Source: Pseudomonas koreensis (GTDB taxonomy: Bacteria; Pseudomonadota; Gammaproteobacteria; Pseudomonadales; Pseudomonadaceae). Taken from it: a stretch of DNA of 64,000 bases. The notes under the pieces were generated by a model, which searched no databases, was not told the origin of the DNA, and saw nothing but the letters and a program-made list of their open reading frames with translations. Below, in pieces: positions 54,614 to 62,582 of the stretch. The stretch's first letter is position 1. The number at the start of each line of letters is the position of its first letter. The position numbers and the translations under genes are program-made. The stretch covers positions 4,713,501-4,777,500 of the forward strand of contig NZ_JALJWP010000001.1 of assembly GCF_024169245.1 (NCBI RefSeq), given 5' to 3'.

Positions 54614-55981
54614 TCAGTGGCTCGCAGCCGGACGAACCGGCGCCACAACGGCGGCTTCGTCACTTGGCTTTGCCGGGATTTGGCCTTTGGCGCCGGGCGC
54701 CGTGCGGGCGAAGAAGATCACCACGGCGGCGACCAGCGATGTCGCGGCCAGGCCATACAGGCCGCCCTCGATGGAGCCGGTGGTTTGCTCGAGAATGCCG
54801 AACGCGGTGGGCGCGACGAAGCCACCGAGGTTGCCGATGGAGTTGATCAACGCAATGACCGCAGCGGCGATGCGCGCATCCAGATAGCTTTGCGGGATCG
54901 GCCAGAACAGCGCCGACGCCGCTTTGAAGCCGATGGCCGCGAAACAGATGGCGACGAAGGCAAACACCGGCCCGCCGGTGGTCGACATGAACATGCCGAT
55001 GGCCGCGATCACCAGCGTCAGCGCCACCCATGCCTGCTGGAATTTCCACTTGCCGGCCATCGCCGCGAAGCCGTACATGGCGACAATCGAAATGATCCAC
55101 GGGATCGAGTTGAGCAGCCCGACCTGGAAGTCGCCGAGATTGCCCATCTTCTTGATCATGCTCGGCAGCCAGAAGGTCGCGCCGTAAATGGTCAGGGCGA
55201 TGGAGAAATAGATGAAGCAGAACAGCGCGATCTGCCGGTCAGCCAAAAGTTTGAAGATCGACGGCTTGGCCACTTGCGCCGCCTCGCGTGCACGCTGTTC
55301 CTCGGCAATCGCCGCGACCAGTGCGTCTCGCTCTTCCTCGCTCAGCCATTTCGCTTGCCGCGGATGCGATTGCAGCCAGAACCAGACGAATGCGCACAAC
55401 ACCACCGAAGCTGCGCCTTCGATCAGAAACATCCACTGCCAGCCGTGCATGCCCAAGCCGCTGATATGCAACAGCGCACCGGACACCGGGCCGGAAATGA
55501 CCGAGGCAATCGCTGAGCCGCTGAGAAACACCGCCATGGTTTTGCCGCGTTCGGACGCTGGCAGCCACTGGGTGAAGTAATAAATGATGCCCGGGAAGAA
55601 CCCGGCCTCAGCCGCGCCAAGAATAAAGCGCAGCACGTAGAAACTGGTTTCGCCCTGAACAAACGCCATGGCCATGGCAGCGGCGCCCCAAGTGAACATG
55701 ATCCGGGTCAGCCACACTCGTGCGCCGTAGCGCTGCAGCAGCATGTTGGACGGCACCTCGAACAACGCGTAACCGATGAAAAACAGGCCGGCACCCAGTC
55801 CATACGCCGCTGCGCCGATGCCCAGATCGGTCTCCAGATGGCTGCGCACGAAACCGATGTTGACCCGGTCGATGTAATTGACGATGAACATCACCACGAA
55901 CAGCGGCAGCACATGGCGTTTGACCTTGGCGGCGGCGCGGGCAAGTACCGTGATGTCCGGCGGACTCTGGAGGGTTTTCAA
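54614..55981 (-). CDS. MFS permease, anion:cation symporter type (glucarate/galactarate)
   Basis: Twelve-span transporter of 455 residues of the ACS branch. The signature NYIDRVNIGFVRSHLETDLG is in the first span and loop, RYGARVWLTRIMFTWG between spans two and three, and the C-terminal half starts after a charged loop near residue 215. It is 30 bases upstream of the glucarate dehydratase gene and transcribed with it, so glucarate or galactarate uptake is the best guess. It is divergent from a LysR gene with an interrupted palindrome in the gap. Confidence 0.92.
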   Translation of the reverse strand: MKTLQSPPDITVLARAAAKVKRHVLPLFVVMFIVNYIDRVNIGFVRSHLETDLGIGAAAYGLGAGLFFIGYALFEVPSNMLLQRYGARVWLTRIMFTWGAAAMAMAFVQGETSFYVLRFILGAAEAGFFPGIIYYFTQWLPASERGKTMAVFLSGSAIASVISGPVSGALLHISGLGMHGWQWMFLIEGAASVVLCAFVWFWLQSHPRQAKWLSEEERDALVAAIAEEQRAREAAQVAKPSIFKLLADRQIALFCFIYFSIALTIYGATFWLPSMIKKMGNLGDFQVGLLNSIPWIISIVAMYGFAAMAGKWKFQQAWVALTLVIAAIGMFMSTTGGPVFAFVAICFAAIGFKAASALFWPIPQSYLDARIAAAVIALINSIGNLGGFVAPTAFGILEQTTGSIEGGLYGLAATSLVAAVVIFFARTAPGAKGQIPAKPSDEAAVVAPVRPAASH

Positions 55982-56058
55982 GGGGCGACTCCCGATCTTG
56001 TTTTTTTAGGGATGACTTGAAGCGGTAAGCCGATCATGGACGTCACGCATTGATCCCG

Positions 56059-56097
56059 TCTAATCTAAACTGGCATTCGATTGATACCTGGATTAGA
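56059..56097. promoter_or_regulatory. Candidate LysR operator between the glucarate genes and their regulator
   Basis: TCTAATC (56059-56065) and GATTAGA (56091-56097) form an inverted repeat with centres 32 bases apart, in the 119-base gap between the MFS permease gene and the LysR gene. The right arm ends three bases before the LysR ATG, so binding there should repress the regulator's own synthesis. Function is inferred. Confidence 0.5.
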
Positions 56098-56100
56098 TCA

Positions 56101-57000
56101 ATGTTCGAACTCACTCAACTGCGCTGTTTCACCACGGTCGCCACCGAACTCAACTTTCGCCGCGCTGCCGAACGCTTGAACATGACCCAGCCGCCGCTGA
56201 GTCGGCAGATTCAGTTGCTGGAGCATCACCTCGGCGTTGAGCTGTTCACCCGCAGCACCCGCAGCGTTGCGCTGACGGCGGCAGGCCGGGCATTTTTCGT
56301 CGAAGCGCAGAATCTGCTGGAGCGCGCGCAGCAAGCGGCGGTCACCGCACGGCGGTTTGCCGAGGGCGACATCGGCTCGGTGAACATCGCGTTCGTCGGC
56401 AGCGCGGTGTATGAGTTTCTGCCCAAGGTGATCGCCGAAGCGCGGCTGAAACAGCCGCAGGTAAAGATTGATCTGGCAGAGATGAACACCTATCAGCAAC
56501 ACGAGGCCTTGCGCGCCCGCCGTATCGATTTGGGCATTGCCCGGGCGCCCTTGCAGGAACCGGGCTATGCCACCGAATGCCTGGTGCGCGAACCGTTTGT
56601 GCTGGCAGTGCCGAGCGGACATCGGCTGGCAGACTCGGCTGAAGTGTCAGTCGTGGATCTGGATAAACAACCGTTCCTGATGTACTCCCATGAAGCCTAT
56701 CCGCCGTTCAACGAACTGTTGACCGGCACGCTACGCTCAGCGCGGGTGGCACCGGATTACGTGCAATGGCTGGGCTCATCGCTGACGATTCTGGCGCTCG
56801 TCAACGCCGGCATGGGGCTGGCGCTGGTACCACGTTGCGCGACCAGCGTGGTGTTCCGGAATGTGGTGTTTCGCGAGATCGATCTCGGCGAGGGGGTGCA
56901 GAGCGAGCTGCATCTGATCTGGCGAGAGAACAATGACAACCCGGCGTTCGCGATGTTGCTGGAGGCGATTCGCCGGGCGGTGGTGGAGGGTTGGGGCTGA
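56101..57000 (+). CDS. LysR-family transcriptional regulator of the glucarate genes
   Basis: Regulator of 299 residues with an N-terminal helix-turn-helix (about 18-37, NFRRAAERLNMTQPPLSRQI) and the BenM/CatR-like effector domain (FVGSAVYEFLPKVIAEAR, later NAGMGLALVPRCA). It starts at the ATG at 56101; earlier in-frame starts would read through the operator dyad. It is divergent from the glucarate permease and dehydratase and most likely controls them. Confidence 0.92.
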   Translation: MFELTQLRCFTTVATELNFRRAAERLNMTQPPLSRQIQLLEHHLGVELFTRSTRSVALTAAGRAFFVEAQNLLERAQQAAVTARRFAEGDIGSVNIAFVGSAVYEFLPKVIAEARLKQPQVKIDLAEMNTYQQHEALRARRIDLGIARAPLQEPGYATECLVREPFVLAVPSGHRLADSAEVSVVDLDKQPFLMYSHEAYPPFNELLTGTLRSARVAPDYVQWLGSSLTILALVNAGMGLALVPRCATSVVFRNVVFREIDLGEGVQSELHLIWRENNDNPAFAMLLEAIRRAVVEGWG

Positions 57001-57006
57001 AGAAGT

Positions 57007-57147
57007 TTATCGTGTAGGCCGAGGTTTCAGAGGCGGCGGCGCAGTGGGTCCTTTGATCAAGGGCACGTCCAGCATTTTTCCGTCCGGCCCGACAAAGAGT
57101 CGCTCTAAATGCTTTGGCATGGGTTGTGGTGCTCTGGCAGTTGGCAT
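57007..57147 (-). CDS. Small proline-rich hypothetical protein
   Basis: A 46-residue protein: MPTARAPQPMPKHLERLFVG, then PDGKMLDVPLIKGPTAPPPL and KPRPTR. A GAGGGATCAAC site is placed well for the ATG at 57147. It overlaps the last 43 bases of the DUF6338 gene in another frame and is read in the same direction, so the two may be coupled. I do not recognise the family. The regular proline spacing and good ribosome site suggest it is real, but its short length keeps this uncertain. Confidence 0.5.
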   Translation of the reverse strand: MPTARAPQPMPKHLERLFVGPDGKMLDVPLIKGPTAPPPLKPRPTR

Positions 57148-57749
57148 GTTGATCCCTCTGATTTTGGGCTGAACTCGACCCATTTGACTTTCGCGGAATC
57201 TATCAATAAAAACTCCGCACCAATAGATGCAGGTTGGCCATCATCCGTGAGCCAACGCGGATATTTCATCACGAACTGACCATTGGCTGATTCGCGTGGC
57301 CACTCGACCGGCCAGCCAAATACGCGCCTTTCGTCGTTTAAATGCAGGGTTATGAAGCGCTCATGCTGCGCAAAAGCGCAGAACCATTCACTGGGAAAAG
57401 AAGATTGTTTCGTTACGTTTCGCCTGCGCAACCAGCCGTGCAACTTGTCACTCGTAGCGAGGTAACAGGCAAACAACCCCAGCATCAGCGAAAACACGAA
57501 AGCCCAAAGCGTTTGTACCCGAGCATCCCAGCTTCCTATCAAAAACCCCTTCGAGCCAATCCACAGACAGAGGTTGCCCAGCGCCAGCACCGCGCCCTGA
57601 ATCACAAACGTGAATATCAGCGCCTGCACGATCTGCCCAAACGTATCCGGTCGCTTGAACACGGTGAGTGAATAGAAGATCCAGGTCGATAAAAAACCGG
57701 GGATGAGGTACTGCAACAGCGGAATGATTTCCTTGACCAGATCATCCAT
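57105..57749 (-). CDS. DUF6338-family membrane protein
   Basis: Protein of 214 residues with three N-terminal membrane spans (about 8-28, 42-66, 76-98) and a cytoplasmic C-terminal part with ERRVFGWPVEWPRESANGQF and PRWLTDDGQPASIGAEFLLI. The arrangement fits the DUF6338 group as I remember it. Function is unknown. It stands alone on the minus strand, upstream of the small overlapping gene at 57007. Confidence 0.7.
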   Translation of the reverse strand: MDDLVKEIIPLLQYLIPGFLSTWIFYSLTVFKRPDTFGQIVQALIFTFVIQGAVLALGNLCLWIGSKGFLIGSWDARVQTLWAFVFSLMLGLFACYLATSDKLHGWLRRRNVTKQSSFPSEWFCAFAQHERFITLHLNDERRVFGWPVEWPRESANGQFVMKYPRWLTDDGQPASIGAEFLLIDSAKVKWVEFSPKSEGSTCQLPEHHNPCQSI

Positions 57750-57878
57750 GATCCGAGGCTCCTTTTCGTCATGCCGATCCCGTCACGGGCCGACATTCAA
57801 AGCCTAGTCGAGGATCCTGCAGCGCCTCCCGGGCAACTGTCACAGCCCATTGCAAGCGTTTAGCTGGACTCTCCATGC

Positions 57879-57919
57879 AAAAAAAGGCAGACACCATTAC
57901 AAGGTATCTGCCCTTTTTG
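57879..57919 (-). terminator. Rho-independent terminator of the lipoprotein gene
   Basis: On the minus strand the stem GGGCAGATACC/GGTGTCTGCC (one mismatch) is followed by seven T residues. It starts 17 bases after the stop of the lipoprotein gene. The rest of the gap to the DUF6338 gene shows nothing else. Confidence 0.88.
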
Positions 57920-57935
57920 CGATACAGGCGCCTGG

Positions 57936-58271
57936 TTACAGGCAGTCGCGCACCGATTGGCGTAGCGATCCGGACTTGGCCCATGGCGGGCCTTGATACA
58001 GCGAGACCTTGCTGCCGTCCTTGTATTTGACGATATCGAGAATCTCGTCTGCGGTGATGATGCTCGGCGCGGTGATCCGGTAGCCGTTGGAAATCGACAT
58101 CTGCGACGTCCTGGCAACGTCCTTCTGCCACAACGGTAACAAACACGCGGCATATTCCCTGGGAGGCTTGTCACTGGTCTTGCTGAGGTTTGGCTCGCCC
58201 GGCACCAACGACGCCGGTAACGAGCAACCCGACAACAGGGCCAGGGTCAAACTGCCGATCCATACGCGCAT
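57936..58271 (-). CDS. Small lipoprotein of unknown function
   Basis: Protein of 111 residues. The start at 58271 gives a lipoprotein signal peptide RVWIGSLTLALLSGC with the lipidated Cys at position 16; an upstream start at 58328 would bury it. The mature part has YAACLLPLWQKDVARTSQMS and ADEILDIVKYKDGSKVSLYQ and a second pair of Cys residues (C42 region and the C-terminal DCL) that could form a disulfide. No family was recognised. It is followed by a strong terminator. Confidence 0.75.
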   Translation of the reverse strand: MRVWIGSLTLALLSGCSLPASLVPGEPNLSKTSDKPPREYAACLLPLWQKDVARTSQMSISNGYRITAPSIITADEILDIVKYKDGSKVSLYQGPPWAKSGSLRQSVRDCL

Positions 58272-58455
58272 GCTGTTTACCTGTAATGAAAAAACGTGAA
58301 TGTACCGTTTAACCGCTCGCACATCCATCGTGGCACCCCATTGTTAGCGGCGATTGGACAATTTTTCACATACATTCAGCCGGGCGTCAGATGACCTGGC
58401 CCCATCCGGAAAAATGCGACTACTCTGTTCTACCGAGAATGTTCTGGAGGTGATC

Positions 58456-58695
58456 ATGCGGCTCAATGAATACGAACACGAACTTCAACGGGATTTGCAA
58501 AGCGTGGCGTCGGATCTTCGATGGTCGGCAGTCGACCTCAAGCGCATTGCCGAACAGCTGCGCAAATCCGGTAACGAGGCTGACGCCCGGACGGTGTTGC
58601 GCTCTTGCGAAATTCTGCAAAGCGACGAGGAAAGATTGCAGGGTTATGCCCGGGAGGTAAAAGCCCGAGCCATCAGCCGAACCAAGGTTCACTGA
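58456..58695 (+). CDS. Hypothetical small helical protein
   Basis: A 79-residue protein, highly charged and predicted almost all helical (RLNEYEHELQRDLQSVASDL, KRIAEQLRKSGNEADARTVL). GGAGG lies six bases before the ATG at 58456. No family was recognised. A terminator hairpin follows at 58719, which supports it as a single-gene transcript. Confidence 0.65.
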   Translation: MRLNEYEHELQRDLQSVASDLRWSAVDLKRIAEQLRKSGNEADARTVLRSCEILQSDEERLQGYAREVKARAISRTKVH

Positions 58696-58718
58696 GCACG
58701 AGCGACTCCTTTCAACAA

Positions 58719-58746
58719 GAGCCCCGGTCGAAACCGGGGCTCTTTC
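58719..58746. terminator. Bidirectional terminator between two small genes
   Basis: AGAGCCCCGGT-cgaa-ACCGGGGCTCT is a perfect 11-base stem followed by TTCGTT on the plus strand. It lies between the converging genes at 58456 and 58758 and can serve both. Confidence 0.8.
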
Positions 58747-58757
58747 GTTACAACGCA

Positions 58758-58955
58758 TCAACCGACGTTTTGGCCTTGTTCCCGCTTGGAGCGATGCTTG
58801 TAAGCGGGAAGCGCCGCGGCATAGGCCATCGCCTCCTCTCGGCTGGTAAATGACGCCAGCCGGTCACCCTGGGTGCAGACGCGCCATGGCCCGTTATTGA
58901 CGCTGAGTACGTCGTAACCGTTCATGTGCAGCTTGTTCAACATTGGAATACTCAT
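58758..58955 (-). CDS. Hypothetical small protein
   Basis: A 65-residue protein: MSIPMLNKLHMNGYDVLSVN, then GPWRVCTQGDRLASFTSREE and AMAYAAALPAYKHRSKREQG. The layout (a short beta strand, a GPWRV-type turn and REEAMAYA) recalls DUF2188-like small proteins, but this is only an impression. The start at 58955 has GGAGGTGCTC right before it; a GTG six bases upstream is less likely. Confidence 0.65.
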   Translation of the reverse strand: MSIPMLNKLHMNGYDVLSVNNGPWRVCTQGDRLASFTSREEAMAYAAALPAYKHRSKREQGQNVG

Positions 58956-59182
58956 GAGCACCTCCAGCTTGCAAAGGCAGTTCCGGTGTACGCGTTCACC
59001 TTACACCCGGTTCAAGCCCCGATGTCGACCGGATATCGCGCCCGACTCGCTCAGTCCACCAGACCCTGTGGCACTTTTGCGCTTTCCAGCAGCTCTCAAC
59101 TCGGATGGAACCTTTAAATCTGGGCACGGCTCGAATATTGCAGTTCAATTACATTTTTGTGACAGACATAAACAGGGCATTC

Positions 59183-59545
59183 ATGAAAGTACGCGCTACC
59201 GTCATTTGCGAACAGGATCGACATATCCTCCTGGTGCGCAAACCCCACCATCCCTGGTCATTGCCAGGTGGCAAGGTCGAGCCCGGCGAGACCCGCGCGG
59301 CCGCTGCCGTGCGCGAGTTACAAGAAGAAACCGGTCTGAATGCCGATGAAGTTCTGTACTTGATGGACCTGCAAGCCGGCAGCACGCGACACCACGTCTA
59401 CGAGGCTTCGGTGGTCAATATAGAAGACGTGCGCCCACAGAACGAGATCATCGATTACATCTGGTATCCACTGGATGCCGTGAAAAACCTCGACACCAAC
59501 GACGCGACCCGGCGCATCGTGCAAGCCTTTCAACGGCGTTTATAG
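59183..59545 (+). CDS. NUDIX hydrolase
   Basis: Protein of 120 residues with a complete NUDIX box at 30-52 ([20 protein letters not shown], then TGL), which binds the metal and splits a nucleoside diphosphate linked to some group X. The substrate cannot be predicted. The start at 59183 ([20 protein letters not shown]) matches the usual distance of about 30 residues before the box. No clear partner gene is nearby; the 227 bases upstream show no gene. Confidence 0.93.
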   Translation: MKVRATVICEQDRHILLVRKPHHPWSLPGGKVEPGETRAAAAVRELQEETGLNADEVLYLMDLQAGSTRHHVYEASVVNIEDVRPQNEIIDYIWYPLDAVKNLDTNDATRRIVQAFQRRL

Positions 59546-59603
59546 GCGTCAACCGTCCAACGCTCGACGTCCCACGCTCATTTCCGAGCGCAACTCTCAG
59601 CAC

Positions 59604-60503
59604 TCAATGCGCGTCGTGATCCCAGATCCAATTCCACATTCCCGGTAGAGTCACCGGTTGGGTACTCTGCTCAACGGTACGTCCGAGCGCGGCCTTTTCC
59701 AGCGCGGCCTGGTCGTCATAAAACGGCGTGGCTGAAAGCTTGACCCCGGTCACCGCCGCGCTATCGAGCAGAATCTGCAAATATTCGCGAGTGTGCCGCG
59801 CGGTGTAGCGATTGAGATCATGGAACGTGACCACCACCGGGATTACGCCATCCACCGTCGGCAATTGACCAAGAGCAATGCGTTCGCGCACTTCGGACAA
59901 CTGACGCAGCATATTCGCGCGCCGTCGTGGACTGGCATTGAAGCCCCAGATCTTGCCGTCGTTGGCACTCAAATCCGTGAGCAAAACGTGCAGACCATGT
60001 TGCCGGTAGGCCGTGAATGTGCGTTTGTCATAATTCCAGAACGGCGGACGCAAGAGCTTGGGCGGTGCACCGGTGATGGTAGCGATGTCAGTGCTGCCGT
60101 CGGTCAGCGATTGCTCCAGTTCCTGCGGGCTGAGCAAGCGATGGTTGGTGTGCCAGTGAGTAGCCGTGTGAAACGCGAGAATATGTCCCTCTGCGTGTTC
60201 ACGACGCATCAGACTGCGGCCAATCTCGCTGTCGCCGGCCCTGGGGGCGCGAGTCTGCACGAAAAACACTGCTTTGATGTTTGCCTGCACAGGATTGGCT
60301 TTGAGGCTGTCGAGTACGGTAGCCGTCGGATTCCATAATCCCGAGGCACTTGGACCGTCATCGAACGTCAGCAAAAAACGCACGGGCGCCTGGGCCTGCA
60401 GACGAGTTTCGGTTTGCGCGGTCATTTCGATCGGCGCGGCGATGCAGCCGGCCAGACCCAACGCGATGAGCGCAGCACAAAGAAGTTTGCATCCGGATGT
60501 CAT
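59604..60503 (-). CDS. Polysaccharide deacetylase-like lipoprotein
   Basis: Protein of 299 residues. From the ATG at 60503 the N-terminus is a lipoprotein signal (LLCAALIALGLAGC, lipidated Cys near residue 18). The NodB-type domain has the TFDDGP motif (LLTFDDGPSASG), the metal-binding His pair in HTATHWHTNH, and RPPFWNYDKRTF. Such enzymes remove acetyl groups from surface polymers or peptidoglycan. It would sit on the inner or outer membrane facing the periplasm. Its substrate is not known, and the neighbours give no hint. Confidence 0.9.
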   Translation of the reverse strand: MTSGCKLLCAALIALGLAGCIAAPIEMTAQTETRLQAQAPVRFLLTFDDGPSASGLWNPTATVLDSLKANPVQANIKAVFFVQTRAPRAGDSEIGRSLMRREHAEGHILAFHTATHWHTNHRLLSPQELEQSLTDGSTDIATITGAPPKLLRPPFWNYDKRTFTAYRQHGLHVLLTDLSANDGKIWGFNASPRRRANMLRQLSEVRERIALGQLPTVDGVIPVVVTFHDLNRYTARHTREYLQILLDSAAVTGVKLSATPFYDDQAALEKAALGRTVEQSTQPVTLPGMWNWIWDHDAH

Positions 60504-60635
60504 GTTTTGCCCTGAGCCCGGCCACGGCCGTCGTGTTGTCGAATGGCAAAACTCCCTCGCCTTTATCCATCCTGCGCTGTTATCTGCGAGCGCAGGTTGG
60601 ATAAGGTACACAGGGTTTGGTTCCGGTGCTGGCTT

Positions 60636-61583
60636 TCAGTGCGTCAAGGCTTGTTGAAAGGAAGTGTCGATGATGCCTGCGGTGGCCAGTGGTGCCGGCA
60701 GTGCTTTGACTTTGAACAGAAAGTCCGCCGTACTCTGCAAATCGGCTGCCGCCTGTTGATCCACCGGCCCGACGCTCATGTGCGCCTGGCGCAACCAATG
60801 CCGCGAGACCTGCTGATCGAGGTTGGCTTTTTTTGCCCAGAGGTCAGCGTACTCGTCGGTATGGTGATCAACCCAGGCTCTCGCCTGTTTCAAACGCCCG
60901 AGAAAATCGGCGATCGCCGCCCGCTTGCTGTCGATGGAAGGAGTCGACGCCGCGATGGCACTGAGGCCTGGCATCAGGTTTTTCGCCGTCAGAATCGGCC
61001 GAGCGCCAGAGAACACGATCTGTTGCGAGATATACGGTTCCCACACCGGAAAGGCATCGATGCTGCCCTGCGGCAAAGCGGCGGCTGCGTCGATCGGCAT
61101 CAACTTGACGAAGTCGACGTAGTTTTCCGGCAGACCGCCCTGCTCCAATGCGCGCAGGGTCAGTTGCTGACTCCAGGCCCCGGGCCAGTAAGCGACTTTC
61201 TTGCCTTTCAGGTCGGCGATGGTCTTCACCGGCGAATCCTTTGGTACAAGTAGCGCGATGGTGTCCGGATTCTGCCGCGATACGCCAATCAGTTTCACTG
61301 GTGCCTGTTTGGCAGCAAGGAAAAGGAAACCGGAGTCGCCGAGAAACCCCAGATCCAGCGAGCCGGTTTGCAACGCTTCGGCGAGCGGCGCGGCAGCCTG
61401 GAAGTGTTTCCAGTCGACTGTGTAAGGTGCGTCTTTCAACACGCCGGAGGCTTCGATCGAAGCGCGGATGTTGTAGTAGTTCTGATCGCCCACGTGCAGG
61501 ACTAAAGGCTCCGCGGCGTAGGCCAGTGGCGAGGTCAACAAGGCAATGGTCAGCGCGCGGCGTAGGAAACGAGAAAGCTTCAT
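60636..61583 (-). CDS. ABC transporter substrate-binding protein, sulfonate/taurine (SsuA) type
   Basis: Periplasmic binding protein of 315 residues. Signal peptide KLSRFLRRALTIALLTSPLA with cleavage after AYA. Motifs of the SsuA/TauA/NMT1 group: GDQNYYNIRASIEASG, LDLGFLGDSGFLFLAAKQ, IADLKGKKVAYWPGAWSQ and IDAFPVWEPYI. The ATG at 61583 is preceded by AGGA. No permease or ATPase gene is next to it, so it is another orphan binding protein. Likely ligands are aliphatic sulfonates, but nitrate or thiamine-precursor binding proteins share the fold. Confidence 0.9.
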   Translation of the reverse strand: MKLSRFLRRALTIALLTSPLAYAAEPLVLHVGDQNYYNIRASIEASGVLKDAPYTVDWKHFQAAAPLAEALQTGSLDLGFLGDSGFLFLAAKQAPVKLIGVSRQNPDTIALLVPKDSPVKTIADLKGKKVAYWPGAWSQQLTLRALEQGGLPENYVDFVKLMPIDAAAALPQGSIDAFPVWEPYISQQIVFSGARPILTAKNLMPGLSAIAASTPSIDSKRAAIADFLGRLKQARAWVDHHTDEYADLWAKKANLDQQVSRHWLRQAHMSVGPVDQQAAADLQSTADFLFKVKALPAPLATAGIIDTSFQQALTH

Positions 61584-61988
61584 GGCGAGTCCTGCAGGTG
61601 AGGTATGCATAGACCATAACGCTCTTGATTTTAATTTTTAAATTCTAATTTCGCATAAGGTAATCACTGTATTACGCACGTCGAGGCGGGTTGGCCTGGC
61701 GACGCCATACGACCGGACCGACTAAATATTTGCCGATTGGGCGCGTTATCCGAACATGCGATTCGTTGATTCCCCAGCGTTACAAAAAGTGTTTCAACGG
61801 CGAAACAACCTCGATAAAACAGCCGTTTGAGCGAATCAACCGCCTGTCTGACATTTCGACTGTCATACATACATTTTCACGCGCTGCGGATAGCATGCGC
61901 GCCGCCTTTCCGATTGGTATACCAGTTGACCAAAGAGTCAAAGAAATCAGGAATCCATCAACAACTTTCAAGCCTTGCAGAGAAATAA
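61584..61988. other. 404-base gap with a fourth TGGTATACCA palindrome
   Basis: No gene with a good start and codon use was seen; longer open frames here look like chance. The perfect ten-base palindrome TGGTATACCA is at 61915-61924, 65 bases upstream of the small gene at 61989. It matches the core of sites A-C but not their TATTA flank. The first 100 bases (61611-61680) are AT-rich (for example ttgattttaatttttaaatt) and probably hold the promoter of the binding protein gene on the minus strand. Confidence 0.5.
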
Positions 61989-62261
61989 GTGAGCGACGAT
62001 TTTGCAATCAAACAGGTCAGCGGCCTGAAGTGTGTCCATCTGTCCAAGACAGAACGCCTGGAACTCGACTGTTTTATCGGCCATTACATCAAGACCCGAA
62101 ACCTGCACAGCGTGCCCGACATCGAACGCACCCTGCGCAGCACCCTCGAGGGATATCCCGGCCATCCGCCGGTGATGGTCAATGAGCTCAATGCGTGGAT
62201 CGATCGAACGTTGGGGTATCGGGCGACCTACCCGGACTTCACGCAGCTGGAAGACCTCTGA
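61989..62261 (+). CDS. Hypothetical small protein
   Basis: A 90-residue protein starting with GTG at 61989 (SDDFAIKQVSGLKCVHLSKT, ERLELDCFIGHYIKTRNLHS). It ends in AWIDRTLGYRATYPDFTQLE. No signal peptide, span or known motif was seen. Codon use is normal for the genome, and a terminator hairpin lies seven bases after the stop. It stands 65 bases downstream of the palindrome at 61915. Function unknown. Confidence 0.65.
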   Translation: MSDDFAIKQVSGLKCVHLSKTERLELDCFIGHYIKTRNLHSVPDIERTLRSTLEGYPGHPPVMVNELNAWIDRTLGYRATYPDFTQLEDL

Positions 62262-62267
62262 AACGCG

Positions 62268-62292
62268 AAGAGCCCCGCTGATGCGGGGCTCT
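62268..62292. terminator. Terminator-like hairpin between two small converging genes
   Basis: AAGAGCCCCGC-tga-(t)GCGGGGCTCTT forms an 11-base stem, followed by CGTATGCGTTTTT on the plus strand. It lies between the stops of the genes at 61989 and 62306. Confidence 0.7.
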
Positions 62293-62305
62293 TCGTATGC
62301 GTTTT

Positions 62306-62452
62306 TCAAGGCTTCAGAGGACGCTCCTGATCGCGCTCCGACAGCTCGCGACTGTCATCGTGCTTCCAGGTTTTCTCCTCCCTTCTCTTCTGTCGCTCGA
62401 TCTCATCCTCTGTTGGCTCATCTTCATCGGGACGCGTTTGCTCGTTCGCCAT
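62306..62452 (-). CDS. Very charged 48-residue hypothetical protein
   Basis: The frame reads MANEQTRPDEDEPTEDEIER, QKRREEKTWKHDDSRELSER and DQERPLKP. About half the residues are charged; no hydrophobic core, so it is likely disordered or helical only on binding. The ATG at 62452 is preceded by TGAGGTGAGATGCAC, which contains a strong GAGGTGAG ribosome site. It is too short for usual gene cut-offs. I do not recognise it, but similar tiny acidic/basic proteins are annotated in many pseudomonads. Confidence 0.65.
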   Translation of the reverse strand: MANEQTRPDEDEPTEDEIERQKRREEKTWKHDDSRELSERDQERPLKP

Positions 62453-62582
62453 GTGCATCTCACCTCAGAACAAGTTGATTATTGTCAAAGGGTAGAACAC
62501 TTTTCCTCGGCCGAATTCACCAACGAAGTATGTGCCGCGCGGCGTACCATAGCGCCATCGACCCTTACGTCAGGAAGACGCC

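Noticed and set aside
53255..55516. 753-codon open frame on the plus strand opposite the glucarate dehydratase and permease genes.
   Set aside because: Arg/His/Gln-rich low-quality sequence, no domain, antisense to two well-supported genes.
58924..59349. 141-codon open frame on the plus strand between the small gene at 58758 and the NUDIX gene.
   Set aside because: It overlaps the NUDIX gene in the wrong frame, is Arg/Ser/Pro-rich and has no family features.
61691..62185. 164-codon open frame on the plus strand across the gap before the gene at 61989.
   Set aside because: It is in another frame from the better gene at 61989, has no ribosome site, and its sequence is basic and low in structure.
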